Assembly: GCF_008764245.1 (NCBI RefSeq)
Contig: NZ_VTQV01000011.1
Span: forward strand, 27,343 to 91,342
Source of the DNA: Bacillus subtilis
Lineage (GTDB): Bacteria; Bacillota; Bacilli; Bacillales; Bacillaceae_C
Direction: 5' to 3'
Length of the DNA stretch: 64,000 bases
In this document: piece by piece, positions 27,537 through 36,618 of the stretch
Layout: every line of letters begins with the position of its first letter
How positions within the stretch are numbered: the first letter of the stretch is position 1
Program-made: the position numbers and the translations under genes
The notes under the pieces: generated by a model
Databases searched by the model: none
What the model was told of the DNA's origin: nothing
What the model saw: the letters and a program-made list of their open reading frames with translations, nothing else

Positions 27537-28928
27537 ATGCAGCATGATCAGGCAGCGGTAACTTTGAGACCCCTTGAGGCTTTGCTCGTTATTGTGATCC
27601 TGTTAGGCGGGATTAGTTTTTCCATTGTATACTACGGGGTTGAGCCACATACACCGATTATTTTGTCTATTTTTCTCCTGTTGATTTATGGATTATGCAA
27701 AAAGGTTTCTTTTAAGGATCTAGAAAGCGGGTTGGTAGAGGGGGCAAAATCAGGTTTAGGAGCTGTTTTTCTATTCTTTTTTATTGGCATGTTAATAAGC
27801 AGTTGGATGGCAAGCGGGACGATTCCTACTTTCATTTATTTAGCCTTGGAGATGGTTAATGGCAAGTATTTCTTTGCCGTGGTTTTTATTGTCACTTCGA
27901 TGATTGGTATGAGTATTGGGAGTTCATTAACAACCATCGCTACGCTGGGAGTTGTATTTATCAGTGTCAGTTCTGCCCTTGATCTTTCAACACCCGTCAC
28001 TGCGGGCGCCGTTATTTCGGGTGCTTTTTTTGGCGATAAAATGTCGCCACTATCCGATACGACGAATTTGGCCTCTATGACCGTGAAAGTCGATTTATTT
28101 GAACATATTAAAAATATAATGTGGACAACTGTGCCTGCTTTTATTATTTCTCTTGTCCTCTTTAGCTTTTTATCGCCTAGTCAAGCAGCGACGAACCTTG
28201 ATAACATTGCTCTATTAAGAAATGCTTTGATGGAATTACAGCTCGTACATTGGTATTCTCTTATTCCTTTTGTTCTATTGGCGATTCTTGCCATTAAGAG
28301 AGTCCCCGCCATATTGGCCTTATCTTTTGGGACGCTTTCGGCTGTTGTCATTAGTCTTTTCATACAAAAAGATTATGGCTTGGGGCAAGTCATGACATTA
28401 TTGTATTCTGGTTACAAGTCTAATAGCGGTGTAGAAGAGCTTGATTCGCTCTTGACGCGCGGTGGAATGGAAAGCATGCTATTCTCTATTTCCCTCGTTC
28501 TCCTTGCGTTAGCGATGGGCGGTTTGCTATTCAAACTAGGCATTTTGCCCGCACTTTTAGAAGGGATTCAACAATTCTTAACACGAATCCCTTTATTAAT
28601 CGGAGCAACAGCCTTGGCATCTGTTGGAGTAAATTATTTAGTTGGAGAGCAGTATCTATCGATTCTTTTACCAGGAAATGCCTTTCAGGAATCGTATGCA
28701 AAGGCAGGACTTCATCCGAAAAATTTATCACGTGTATTAGAAGATGCTGGTACGGTTGTCAATCCGTTGGTTCCTTGGAGTGTCTGTGGGGTATTTATTA
28801 CGAGCGTCCTCGGAATTCCGACAACGGAATATTTTCTCTTTGCTTTCTTCTGTCTATTGTCTCCCCTCTTAACCATTTTCTTTGGAATAACAGGATGGAC
28901 GATTACAAAAGTGGACAAGCGTGTTTAA
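27537..28928 (+). CDS. nhaC: Na+/H+ antiporter, NhaC family
   Basis: A 463-residue polytopic protein with about twelve helices. NhaC-family features include GAFFGDKMSPLSDTTNLAS in the middle and a repeat of it near the C-terminus (EDAGTVVNPLVPWSVCG). The family exchanges sodium, or malate/lactate in the MleN branch, for protons. The start ATG 27537 has GTGAGGAA upstream. It stands alone, between a leader terminator and a downstream terminator. Confidence 0.9.
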   Translation: MQHDQAAVTLRPLEALLVIVILLGGISFSIVYYGVEPHTPIILSIFLLLIYGLCKKVSFKDLESGLVEGAKSGLGAVFLFFFIGMLISSWMASGTIPTFIYLALEMVNGKYFFAVVFIVTSMIGMSIGSSLTTIATLGVVFISVSSALDLSTPVTAGAVISGAFFGDKMSPLSDTTNLASMTVKVDLFEHIKNIMWTTVPAFIISLVLFSFLSPSQAATNLDNIALLRNALMELQLVHWYSLIPFVLLAILAIKRVPAILALSFGTLSAVVISLFIQKDYGLGQVMTLLYSGYKSNSGVEELDSLLTRGGMESMLFSISLVLLALAMGGLLFKLGILPALLEGIQQFLTRIPLLIGATALASVGVNYLVGEQYLSILLPGNAFQESYAKAGLHPKNLSRVLEDAGTVVNPLVPWSVCGVFITSVLGIPTTEYFLFAFFCLLSPLLTIFFGITGWTITKVDKRV

Positions 28929-29036
28929 AGTCATGTCACTGGAATGGTTTGAGATGGAAAACGGGAGATTGGAAAATATCACCCTAAAAGGCGATGTCAC
29001 AAGGGTTGGATGATTTTTCTCGAAGGCTATTCAAAT

Positions 29037-29090
29037 AAGGGGATTGAATGAAATGCCCATTCATTCGGTGCAACCATTCAATCCCCTTTT
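29037..29090. terminator. Convergent terminator between nhaC and mscS-like gene
   Basis: AAGGGGATTGAATG and CATTCAATCCCCTT form a 14-bp stem with a second small hairpin inside (ATGAAATG/CATTCAT) and TTTT on the plus side. It serves nhaC, and perhaps the channel gene from the other side. Confidence 0.85.
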
Positions 29091-29153
29091 CGCCTGCCAA
29101 TCCATTTAAATCAAAACCTTATCGGCAACGGCGCCACTATTTTAGGCGCCCTT

Positions 29154-29987
29154 TCAGCCTTCATCTGGCTCTTTTTCAACCAATACTTGCTCAGAGTCCA
29201 TTTTATTTTTATCGAAAGCCTCTTTAATCGCCTTACGAAGTTGTCTTTCTACCCCCCATTGCTCCATGTTCTCCGTTTTGGCAATAATGCGTAATGTCAC
29301 ATCATCTTGACCAATCATTTGAACACCAAGAACATCTGGTCCTTCTACAATCTTATCATTTTCCTGTTTTACTTTATCACAAATCTCTTGTAATACAGCT
29401 ATCGCTTGATCGATATTATCATGGTACGAAATCCCAATATCGACGAGTGCTCGCATATTTCCACGCGAATGATTGCTTAATGAGCCAATCTCTCTATTCG
29501 GAATATAATGAAGTGTGCCATCAAAACTACGAATTTGCGTTGTTCGTAAACCCACTTCTTCTACTATTCCGTCATAGCCCGCAGTTGACACATACTCCCC
29601 CACATCTAATTGCTTTTCGAGGAGAATAAAAAACCCGGTTACAATATCACTAACAAAACCTTGTGCACCAAAGCCAATGGCTAAGCCAACAATTCCTGCC
29701 CCTGCAATCAGGCCTGTCGCATCAAATTTAAATATGCCTAAAATGATGACGAGAGTAATAAAAAATAAAACATAAGAAAAGACACTTATCGCTAAAGCCT
29801 GTAAGGTTTTCGTTCTGGCTACAGACATCTTTCTTTTATTTTGTACTTTTAAAAAAGAAGACTGAATCACTCGCTTGCCGATCGAACGAATGATTAGATA
29901 AGCAATAATGGTTGCGATTAGCTGAATAAGTGTAACACCCACATTTAACAAAATCTGTTCCCATTTAATATTCTCGATCCAATTCAT
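29154..29987 (-). CDS. Small-conductance mechanosensitive channel, MscS family
   Basis: A 277-residue MscS-type channel with three N-terminal membrane helices. The pore helix region has the family pattern of small residues (GAGIVGLAIGFGAQGFVSDIV) followed by the beta domain (GEYVSTAGYDGIVEEVGLRTTQ) and the cytoplasmic C-domain. Size is that of the minimal family (E. coli MscS 286). It lies convergent to nhaC, a neighbour also involved in ion balance. B. subtilis YkuT is a likely relative. Confidence 0.92.
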   Translation of the reverse strand: MNWIENIKWEQILLNVGVTLIQLIATIIAYLIIRSIGKRVIQSSFLKVQNKRKMSVARTKTLQALAISVFSYVLFFITLVIILGIFKFDATGLIAGAGIVGLAIGFGAQGFVSDIVTGFFILLEKQLDVGEYVSTAGYDGIVEEVGLRTTQIRSFDGTLHYIPNREIGSLSNHSRGNMRALVDIGISYHDNIDQAIAVLQEICDKVKQENDKIVEGPDVLGVQMIGQDDVTLRIIAKTENMEQWGVERQLRKAIKEAFDKNKMDSEQVLVEKEPDEG

Positions 29988-30141
29988 ATCTGTTTACTCC
30001 TTTGTATTTACTGTGAATGATCATTATACCAAACACATCATTTAATATAAACTACGTCTTTATTACTCTTTTTCTGAAAAAACTAAAAAGAGATGGATAA
30101 ATATAAGGAAATTTTTATAATTGTTGGCAACTTTTGCTCAT

Positions 30142-30167
30142 GTTTTATCGCTTTACTCCAAGGGAAT
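30142..30167 (+). promoter_or_regulatory. Sigma-B-type promoter of the catalase gene
   Basis: GTTTTA (30142-30147) and GGGAAT (30162-30167) are spaced by 14 bp, close to the sigma-B consensus GTTTAA-N12-15-GGGTAT, 45 bases before the catalase start. In B. subtilis katE is a sigma-B gene, which supports the call. Confidence 0.7.
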
Positions 30168-30211
30168 TGAGTAGTAATAGCACAATTCAAGAAGAAGGAG
30201 GATAAAACGAC

Positions 30212-32257
30212 GTGAGTGAAGAGAACAAGGTGAACGAAAATAGCAAGAATGAACAGCTGGAGCCATTTCGCAGTGATGATCGCGATAAACATTTGACGAC
30301 CAATCAAGGCTTAAAGGTGTTTGAAGATGAATTTTCATTAAAAGCGGGGAGCCGTGGTCCCACGCTGATGGAGGATTTTCATTTCCGAGAAAAGATGACA
30401 CACTTCGATCATGAAAGGATTCCGGAAAGAGTTGTCCACGCCAGAGGATATGGAGCGCATGGCGAATTTGAATTATATGAATCTATGAAGCCTTATACAA
30501 AAGCCAAATTCCTCCAGCAACCTGGGACAAAAATCCCTGTGTTCACCCGGTTTTCCACGGTAGCGGGATCGAAGGGCTCTTTTGATATTCCTCGCGATGT
30601 TCGTGGATTTGCAACGAAATTCTATACGGACGAAGGAAATTTCGACTTGGTTGGCAACAACATGCCGGTGTTTTTTATCCAGGATGCGATTAAATTCCCT
30701 GATTTTATACATGCTGTCAAACCTGAGCCAGACACTGGTTATCCTCAGGCTGCTTCCGCGCACGATACATTCTGGGATTTTATTGCCAATAACCAAGAAT
30801 CTGCTCATATGGTGATGTGGCTGATGTCAGATCGCGCTATTCCAAGAAGTTTGCGGATGATGGAAGGCTTTGGGGTTCACACCTTTCGTTTTGTCAACGA
30901 TGAAGGAAAATCTCATTTTGTCAAATTCCATTGGAAGCCAAAGCTTGGCATTCATTCCACTGTTTGGGATGAGGCACAGAAGGTCAATGGCAAGAACCCT
31001 GACTTTAATCGCCAGGATATTCATGAATCGATTGAGAATGGCGATTATCCAGAATGGGAGTTAGGGGTGCAACTGGTACCTGAAGAAGACGAATTCAAAT
31101 TTGATTTTGATATCCTTGACCCTACGAAATTATGGCCGGAAGAAGATGTACCGGTGAACATTATCGGTAAAATGACATTGAATCGGAATGTGGACAATGT
31201 GTTTGCTGAAACGGAGCAAGTCGCATTCCATCCGGGTAGTGTTGTACCGGGAATTGATTTTTCTAATGATCCATTACTGCAGGGAAGACTTTTTTCATAT
31301 ACGGATACTCAACTGATCAGGCTTGGCGGACCAAACTTCCATGAGCTGCCAATTAATCGCCCTGTCTGTCCCTTCCACAACAATCAGCGTGATGGCTATG
31401 GTAGACAGACGATTAATGTTGGCAAGACAAGCTACCATCTTAATTCTATTTCCAGCAACATGCCTTCTCCAGCATCCGTGGAAGAAGGCGGCTATGAGCA
31501 TTATCAGGAAAAAGTAGATGGGCTGAAAATACAAGCCAGAAGTGAGAGTTTCAAGGATCATTTCTCTCAAGCGACGATGTTTTGGAATAGTATGTCCGAT
31601 GTAGAAAAACAACATATCCAAGAAGCATTCAGTTTTGAGCTTGGCATGGTCAATGACAGAGCCATCCGCCAGCAGGTCGTTGATATGATCGCACATATTC
31701 ATTTAGAGCTAGCTAAGGAAGTAGCGGCCAATATCGGTGTACGGGAGCCACTCACCGGGGGATCAAATGTGACCAAATCTTCACCAGCTCTTAGCCAGAT
31801 GAACACGGTCCATAAACCTGATACCTTGAAAATCGCTGTCGTTCTTGACGAGGGCTTCAATGACACAGAGGTGGAAACAGCCATTCAAGGACTAAAAAAA
31901 TTTCATACCTATCCAACCGTGATTAGCTCGAAGCTTGGAAAAATCAAAGGGGAAAATGGAACAGAAATAGAAGCTGTCGCTACATTTGATACAGGTGATC
32001 CAGTATTATTTGATGCCTTATATGTCGCTGGTGGTAAAAACTCAAGCAATGGCTTTGTGAAAAAAGTGAGTTATATGGTACAAGAAACATTTAAACATTT
32101 TAAGCCTATCGGGGCGACGGGAGCAGGCATTGAGATCCTGCGCAAGAATGGTGTGACAGAAGAGCCTGGGGTTATAACTGAAGATAAGGCCGAAAATTTC
32201 ATTACTAAATATATAGATGCCGTAGCTGCACATCGTCATTGGAATCGTAATGTTTAG
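30212..32257 (+). CDS. katE: Large-subunit heme catalase with C-terminal DJ-1/PfpI-like domain
   Basis: A 681-residue clade II catalase that breaks down hydrogen peroxide. The catalytic His is H76 in VVHARG, the distal Asn lies in VGNNMPVFF, and the proximal Tyr lies in RLFSYTDTQ. The catalase core ends near residue 510 and a flavodoxin-like C-terminal domain (KIAVVLDEGFNDTEVE onward) completes it, as in KatE of B. subtilis and HPII of E. coli. The start is GTG 30212 behind GAAGGAGGAT. Its sigma-B-type promoter suggests a general stress role. Confidence 0.96.
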   Translation: MSEENKVNENSKNEQLEPFRSDDRDKHLTTNQGLKVFEDEFSLKAGSRGPTLMEDFHFREKMTHFDHERIPERVVHARGYGAHGEFELYESMKPYTKAKFLQQPGTKIPVFTRFSTVAGSKGSFDIPRDVRGFATKFYTDEGNFDLVGNNMPVFFIQDAIKFPDFIHAVKPEPDTGYPQAASAHDTFWDFIANNQESAHMVMWLMSDRAIPRSLRMMEGFGVHTFRFVNDEGKSHFVKFHWKPKLGIHSTVWDEAQKVNGKNPDFNRQDIHESIENGDYPEWELGVQLVPEEDEFKFDFDILDPTKLWPEEDVPVNIIGKMTLNRNVDNVFAETEQVAFHPGSVVPGIDFSNDPLLQGRLFSYTDTQLIRLGGPNFHELPINRPVCPFHNNQRDGYGRQTINVGKTSYHLNSISSNMPSPASVEEGGYEHYQEKVDGLKIQARSESFKDHFSQATMFWNSMSDVEKQHIQEAFSFELGMVNDRAIRQQVVDMIAHIHLELAKEVAANIGVREPLTGGSNVTKSSPALSQMNTVHKPDTLKIAVVLDEGFNDTEVETAIQGLKKFHTYPTVISSKLGKIKGENGTEIEAVATFDTGDPVLFDALYVAGGKNSSNGFVKKVSYMVQETFKHFKPIGATGAGIEILRKNGVTEEPGVITEDKAENFITKYIDAVAAHRHWNRNV

Positions 32258-32265
32258 ACGTATTT

Positions 32266-32301
32266 AGCGTGGGACCAAATATCATAGGTCCCACGCTTTT
32301 A
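32266..32301 (+). terminator. Terminator of the catalase gene
   Basis: AGCGTGGGACC and GGTCCCACGCT form a perfect 11-bp stem followed by TTTT, 9 bases after the stop. Confidence 0.93.
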
Positions 32302-32680
32302 TTGATATACAAAGAAAAAAATCTACAGAATTTTAGGGTTGTATTTTAAAAAGGCATGTCAGCTATTCAAATATTACGTAGTAGCGATCAAAAAGTTTAG
32401 CGCCTAATGAAACTGATTGACTCAAAATGATGGTAGTTTAGCAAACACAAATCGCTATTTTCATATACCTTTAAACCCTCTTGGGTTGAAGGTAGGTATG
32501 TTAGTGTTTTTTTCGCCTCCTTTAAAACATTACGGAGAAAATGGAGGCATTTTACATAACCGATTCTTTTGTAACACAACAAACATCTTATATAAAATAT
32601 TTAGTAATCTGGTTGTAAACAGCCCCTAATCTTCATTTGTTAAGCTTAGCTATGATAACAAACATCAAGGGAGTTACTAA
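32302..32680. other. Intergenic region after catalase
   Basis: A+T-rich stretch with no supported gene, repeat or RNA. Short frames here lack ribosome-binding sites and sensible composition. Confidence 0.4.
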
Positions 32681-32782
32681 ATGAACATAAAAGCTTTAGT
32701 TTGTAAATTATTAAAGAGACATAAATATAACTACTTTACTGATGAATGTATTAGATGTGGAAAAACAAAGAAAAAACTTTAA
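32681..32782 (+). CDS. Very small Cys/His protein, possible zinc ribbon-like (phage-type)
   Basis: A 33-residue basic protein, MNIKALVCKLLKRHKY at its start. C8, H14, C23 and C26 (CxRCG) give a CCHC-like metal site. The pattern resembles small phage proteins of the DUF1660 type. RBS GGGAG lies 8 bases before ATG 32681, and a strong terminator follows 6 bases after the stop, so it looks like a real, separate transcription unit. It may be a prophage remnant. Confidence 0.55.
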   Translation: MNIKALVCKLLKRHKYNYFTDECIRCGKTKKKL

Positions 32783-32788
32783 GTTATA

Positions 32789-32825
32789 ACCTGGCATAAT
32801 GATAAGTCTATATGCCAGGTTTTTA
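32789..32825 (+). terminator. Terminator of the small Cys/His protein gene
   Basis: ACCTGGCATA and TATGCCAGGT form a perfect 10-bp stem followed by five T. Confidence 0.9.
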
Positions 32826-32891
32826 ATGATTTTAAATGGTTTTCAAAAAAGAAATCTTAAGCTTACTATTCATGTGCTAAAGAAAACATAA

Positions 32892-33560
32892 TTATAAGTT
32901 TCGTGCTCTCTTCGCTGCTTCATTAGCTTCACGTTGCTTTGCATTTGCCCTATTGAGTCTACTGGCAAAATGATGCGAATTGATATTATATTGAGCTTGT
33001 TTTCCTGCATGTTTATAAGCGTAATCAGCGTCCTTTTGCAATTGTCTTGCTTTCCATTCTGCTTTCTTTTTTAATTCCTCTCTACTATTCGAATTATTTG
33101 AACCTCCGCCGGAAGCTCCCCCACCAGAATGATAACTACCTCCACCAGAAGAAGAACGGCCACCACCATCATAAAACAAACCTGCGATAATAAATACGAG
33201 ATATCCTATACTAACCCCTATAAAGGACACAGCTTTCCATAGCAATTTGATCAATTTTAGCAGGAATACTATGACCTTATATGTAGTCAATCTCGGGAAA
33301 AGTCTGTCTCTTGTTTTGACCAACACTATTACAATCAATAAACTAAGTAATGCTGCGGGAATCACAAGTATTAGACCCGTGGCACCAAATGAATAGTTGT
33401 ATGTATAAATTGTTTCATTATTAGCATTCAACAGTTTGGTTAACTCTTTATCCGCAATATTATTAAAAATAGTAGTAAAAATCCAAGTAAATATTAGAAA
33501 GTGTAACGTCTTGCCATTTACAATTTTCTTCCATATCCGTGATTCATATATGCTATTCAT
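32892..33560 (-). CDS. Membrane protein with Gly/Ser-rich linker and basic C-terminal domain
   Basis: A 222-residue protein I do not recognise. Four hydrophobic segments lie in the first 130 residues. Residues about 131-158 are a Gly/Ser/His-rich spacer, and residues about 160-222 form a charged helical tail rich in K, R, A and Q. The tail should be cytoplasmic and could bind nucleic acid or acidic partners. It follows the proteasome-like gene on the same strand after 94 bp. The two have similar base composition. Confidence 0.6.
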   Translation of the reverse strand: MNSIYESRIWKKIVNGKTLHFLIFTWIFTTIFNNIADKELTKLLNANNETIYTYNYSFGATGLILVIPAALLSLLIVIVLVKTRDRLFPRLTTYKVIVFLLKLIKLLWKAVSFIGVSIGYLVFIIAGLFYDGGGRSSSGGGSYHSGGGASGGGSNNSNSREELKKKAEWKARQLQKDADYAYKHAGKQAQYNINSHHFASRLNRANAKQREANEAAKRARNL

Positions 33561-33654
33561 ATGCTACCTCCTCATGTTTAAATACTGTATGAATAAACTT
33601 TATACTCTGATACTTTTTACTCTTTTTATCAACTTCTTCTAGAATAATTAAAGC

Positions 33655-34899
33655 CTATTTCTTCTTCACCCACGTAAAACCATCCCCTTTTGTGATCACT
33701 GCCACATCAATCGGACCACCTACCGTCTCCATTGCAATGGAAAATTTTCTTTTTAAAGATGTGATGTTTAACAAAGATTCCGCTATATGGGCTAGCTCTT
33801 TTGCCGGTAAAGATTCGACCACATCTAAAATAGGATCAATAAATTTTTCACGTTTATAGGAGGTTAGTTTTTTCTGGTACTGATTGTATACATGCTTAAA
33901 GGCATCTGCCATTTCATCTTCTACCTCTTCTACCATAACCTCTTCATGAAAATGATCCTTTAATCGATCAACCAATCGATCCGTTAAGGAATGAAATTCA
34001 CTTTTTAAAACGATAGAGATAAAGTCTTCAACATCCTCGTGAACCCCATCTAGAAAACTTCTAATCATATCTCTTTGGGCAAAAGGAAGAATCACTGCAT
34101 GAGTGGAATGGTTGATCGTCTTTTTCCTCGTAAAGTACTTGGTTTTGTGATTAATTTTACCGTCAACTATGAGGACGTGGACAGATGGATAGATTTCTTT
34201 ATCTCCATACCCAGCAAAAACTATGCCAGAATAGTTATCAGAGAACTCCTTTACTAAGGACTGGACCATCATATATTTTATTCCTTCTAACCATTCTTCT
34301 ATGTACAGTTGATGTTCAAATTCACCATGAATCAATTCTTCTATTCTCTTTTCATATTTTTCAAACAGTCGTTCATAATCACTTTCATTAAAACCATTCG
34401 GAAATGCCTTTTCCTCTAATGTTTGAATTCTATTATTTAAGAATTCTTCTGCCTGTTGTATATACATTTCTTGGATTTCATCTTGCAGGCTTAGCTCACC
34501 GTATTCACTGTATAAACTCTTATTGATGTCAGATAGTTGATGATATAGGTGAGTGATATTGACATATAATGTATTTTCTATATATCTTTCTTCGTTTATC
34601 TCGGACATAAATTGATTGTATTGATTTTCGTTAAGAAACCGCAAAAAATCTTCCATATATTCTTTTACAGTGTCAAATGCATGAGAATCTAATGTATTTT
34701 CATATACTTTTATCAGCGTTTCCCACGGAACATGGAACATAGAGGCTGAACCATAGATCATCACTGCGATAGTATGATTTCCCGAGAATCGAAATAACTT
34801 GTCCGCCGAATTGTACACCTTTCTCTCCCGAATTGTAACAGCGCTATCTGATGCCAAGGCAATCCCACCTGTATTCATTACGACTATTTCAGCCGTCAT
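33655..34899 (-). CDS. Proteasome-like Ntn hydrolase of unknown role
   Basis: A 414-residue protein whose first 55 residues fit the proteasome beta/HslV pattern. If the initiator Met of ATG 34899 (MTAEIVV) is removed, Thr becomes residue 1, with D17 (ALASDSAV) and K33 (NSADKLF) at the exact positions of the proteasome catalytic triad. A YGSA turn near residue 49 sits where the active-site glycine is expected. The C-terminus (GGPIDVAVI) looks like the last Ntn-fold strand. Between them is about 200 residues of charged helix, a large insertion. RBS GAGGAG supports ATG 34899 over GTG 34917. Bacilli normally use HslV/CodW and ClpP, so this would be an additional type. Confidence 0.7.
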   Translation of the reverse strand: MTAEIVVMNTGGIALASDSAVTIRERKVYNSADKLFRFSGNHTIAVMIYGSASMFHVPWETLIKVYENTLDSHAFDTVKEYMEDFLRFLNENQYNQFMSEINEERYIENTLYVNITHLYHQLSDINKSLYSEYGELSLQDEIQEMYIQQAEEFLNNRIQTLEEKAFPNGFNESDYERLFEKYEKRIEELIHGEFEHQLYIEEWLEGIKYMMVQSLVKEFSDNYSGIVFAGYGDKEIYPSVHVLIVDGKINHKTKYFTRKKTINHSTHAVILPFAQRDMIRSFLDGVHEDVEDFISIVLKSEFHSLTDRLVDRLKDHFHEEVMVEEVEDEMADAFKHVYNQYQKKLTSYKREKFIDPILDVVESLPAKELAHIAESLLNITSLKRKFSIAMETVGGPIDVAVITKGDGFTWVKKK

Positions 34900-34955
34900 C
34901 CTCGTCACTCTCCTCACTTTTTTTGCTAATCGACCTTATATATACACCAATGTAC

Positions 34956-34988
34956 AGAAAAAGGCACGCGCTCATTACGGCACGTGCC
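34956..34988 (-). terminator. Terminator of the lipoprotein gene
   Basis: GGCACG and CGTGCC flank a 14-base loop and are followed on the minus strand by TTTTT, just after the lipoprotein stop. It separates that gene from the proteasome-like gene. Confidence 0.75.
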
Positions 34989-34994
34989 GCCCTT

Positions 34995-35930
34995 TTATTT
35001 CCCTTCGATTGTTACGTTTTTACTTTTCGTATCTGGGCTATCTAACCTAAAACCAATAAATGAATCATCTACACGTGTTAATAAACTTGTTCTATCTGTT
35101 GCTATACCTGAAAAAGTCGTTCCAAAAATGGTTTGTTTAACCATACCTCTGGTAAAAGTAAGTTCTTCATCTGTTGTCTCCCATTCTATTGGATCTGGCA
35201 CATAAGAATCCGGAGCTGGCGGGTTGGATGAATCTTCAAATCTTCCGTACTCTTCAAGCCTTTTTAATTCCTCAGTGTAAATATCCTTCGCACCCGGAGC
35301 TCCGGAGTAATTTGGATCTGTAGAATAAGCATAATAGTCAATAAAGGAGCCTTGGATAAATTCATCCAACTGGTAGTATACATCCGGCATATATAGCTTT
35401 ATGCTTTCCGTATTTTGCCCTAATTCATCTAATGTAATATCTAGTGTGTACTTACTGGAAAGTGGAGATCTTTCACTGTCATCCACTTTCAAGTAAATAT
35501 CTTTAAAGGATTCATCATACCTTTCTTTTATATCTGTCGAGATGGATCTGCCATCGATTTTATCCACAAGTTCGTCAAGAGTTTTATCTGTAAAATCACT
35601 TGCTAATTGAACTAGTTCTTCATCAGAAAGGTCATGTATATCTTCAATCGTAGTGTCTTCCAGTTTATAAGCCGTTACCTTACCTTTTTTAAAAACAAAC
35701 ACTTTGTAAACATTGGAATCTCTAACTGGATTTTCATCTGTTTGAATCCAAACAGAATACTTTTCAAACCCTTCACTTAAAGGCATAAAATTATCTGGTG
35801 AACCGTCTTGTGGTCCACTACCACCAACCAGAGGATCGCCACCGCCTGCATCCTTACCACCACAAGCCCCTAAAAGTAATACAGCAGTTATTACTGCCAA
35901 CATTACCAACCATTTTCTATTTAAAAACAT
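34995..35930 (-). CDS. Lipoprotein of unknown function
   Basis: A 311-residue secreted lipoprotein. The signal peptide has a basic start and a hydrophobic core, and the lipobox LGAC places C23 as the lipid site, followed by GGKDAGGG linker. The mature part is acidic, rich in Asp and beta-strand-like segments (KVFVFKKGKVTAYKL), with no enzyme motif I can name. It lies upstream of the proteasome-like gene on the same strand, with a terminator between them. Confidence 0.7.
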   Translation of the reverse strand: MFLNRKWLVMLAVITAVLLLGACGGKDAGGGDPLVGGSGPQDGSPDNFMPLSEGFEKYSVWIQTDENPVRDSNVYKVFVFKKGKVTAYKLEDTTIEDIHDLSDEELVQLASDFTDKTLDELVDKIDGRSISTDIKERYDESFKDIYLKVDDSERSPLSSKYTLDITLDELGQNTESIKLYMPDVYYQLDEFIQGSFIDYYAYSTDPNYSGAPGAKDIYTEELKRLEEYGRFEDSSNPPAPDSYVPDPIEWETTDEELTFTRGMVKQTIFGTTFSGIATDRTSLLTRVDDSFIGFRLDSPDTKSKNVTIEGK

Positions 35931-36618
35931 TTCTTAAGTCCCCCATTTTATTTTCATGTACTCTTTTGTAGGTAAAATGTACCAATAATAGAATAGCCGT
36001 TTTAACCTAGTTTTTCAACCTAGTAATCTCTATCAAACACGCCTTTTCCTCTGTTTATAAGAGAATAAAAATTCGCAATATTCGAACATGGGGACTTCAA
36101 ACCAGGCGAGATTAACGAACATAATCTTCTAAGAACAACATGACTCATTTTACAAGATTATTTTTTATTACTTTCCCTATCTAGTCTATTTGATCGGCCT
36201 TGACGTCAAAAAACCTAACTCTATGTTTAAGAGCTAGGTTTAGATTATAATATTAAATTTTAGTTGTAAACCCTTCGGGAAGGTGTGAATTAATTTCCTT
36301 ATTCAAAAATTTTTTTGTTAAATTAATTTTAACATACGTGTCAAGTAGGAGGAATATATTTAAAAATGTACATTCCCACATCTTTCAGTGCCACGATGTT
36401 GCGGTTTTTGCGCTATTGCAGGTGCACATTTTAAAATCAATTTGAAGAAGCTTTTACGTTTTCTTCAGCAAACTTTAGCCGCATAAAACATGTAAATTTT
36501 GTATTAAAAAATCGCAGGAAAATTTCCTGCGACTTTTGTCGTCAGTGTCCGGTGCCGCGTTACAACAAATTGGGACCTAACACTTTTATATTGGGGAAAC
36601 TCCAAATTCTTAACTTCA
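35931..36618. other. Long intergenic region before the Gfo/Idh gene
   Basis: No credible gene. Two hairpin terminators face the minus strand: 36209-36241 (AAACCTA/TAGGTTT, six T after it) and 36505-36532 (TCGCAGGAAA and its complement, six T), the latter right after the oxidoreductase gene. An imperfect inverted pair AAAATGTaCA (about 36364) and TGcACATTTT (about 36421) could be the trace of a mobile element end. Confidence 0.5.
36505..36532 (-). terminator. Terminator of the mannose-family PTS / oxidoreductase operon
   Basis: TCGCAGGAAA and TTTCCTGCGA form a stem followed on the minus strand by six T, about 85 bases after the oxidoreductase stop. Confidence 0.85.

Noticed and set aside
36364..36436. 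Complete small transposon from AAAATGTaCA/TGcACATTTT ends
   Set aside because: The ends are imperfect, no target duplication is seen and only about 70 bp lie between them.
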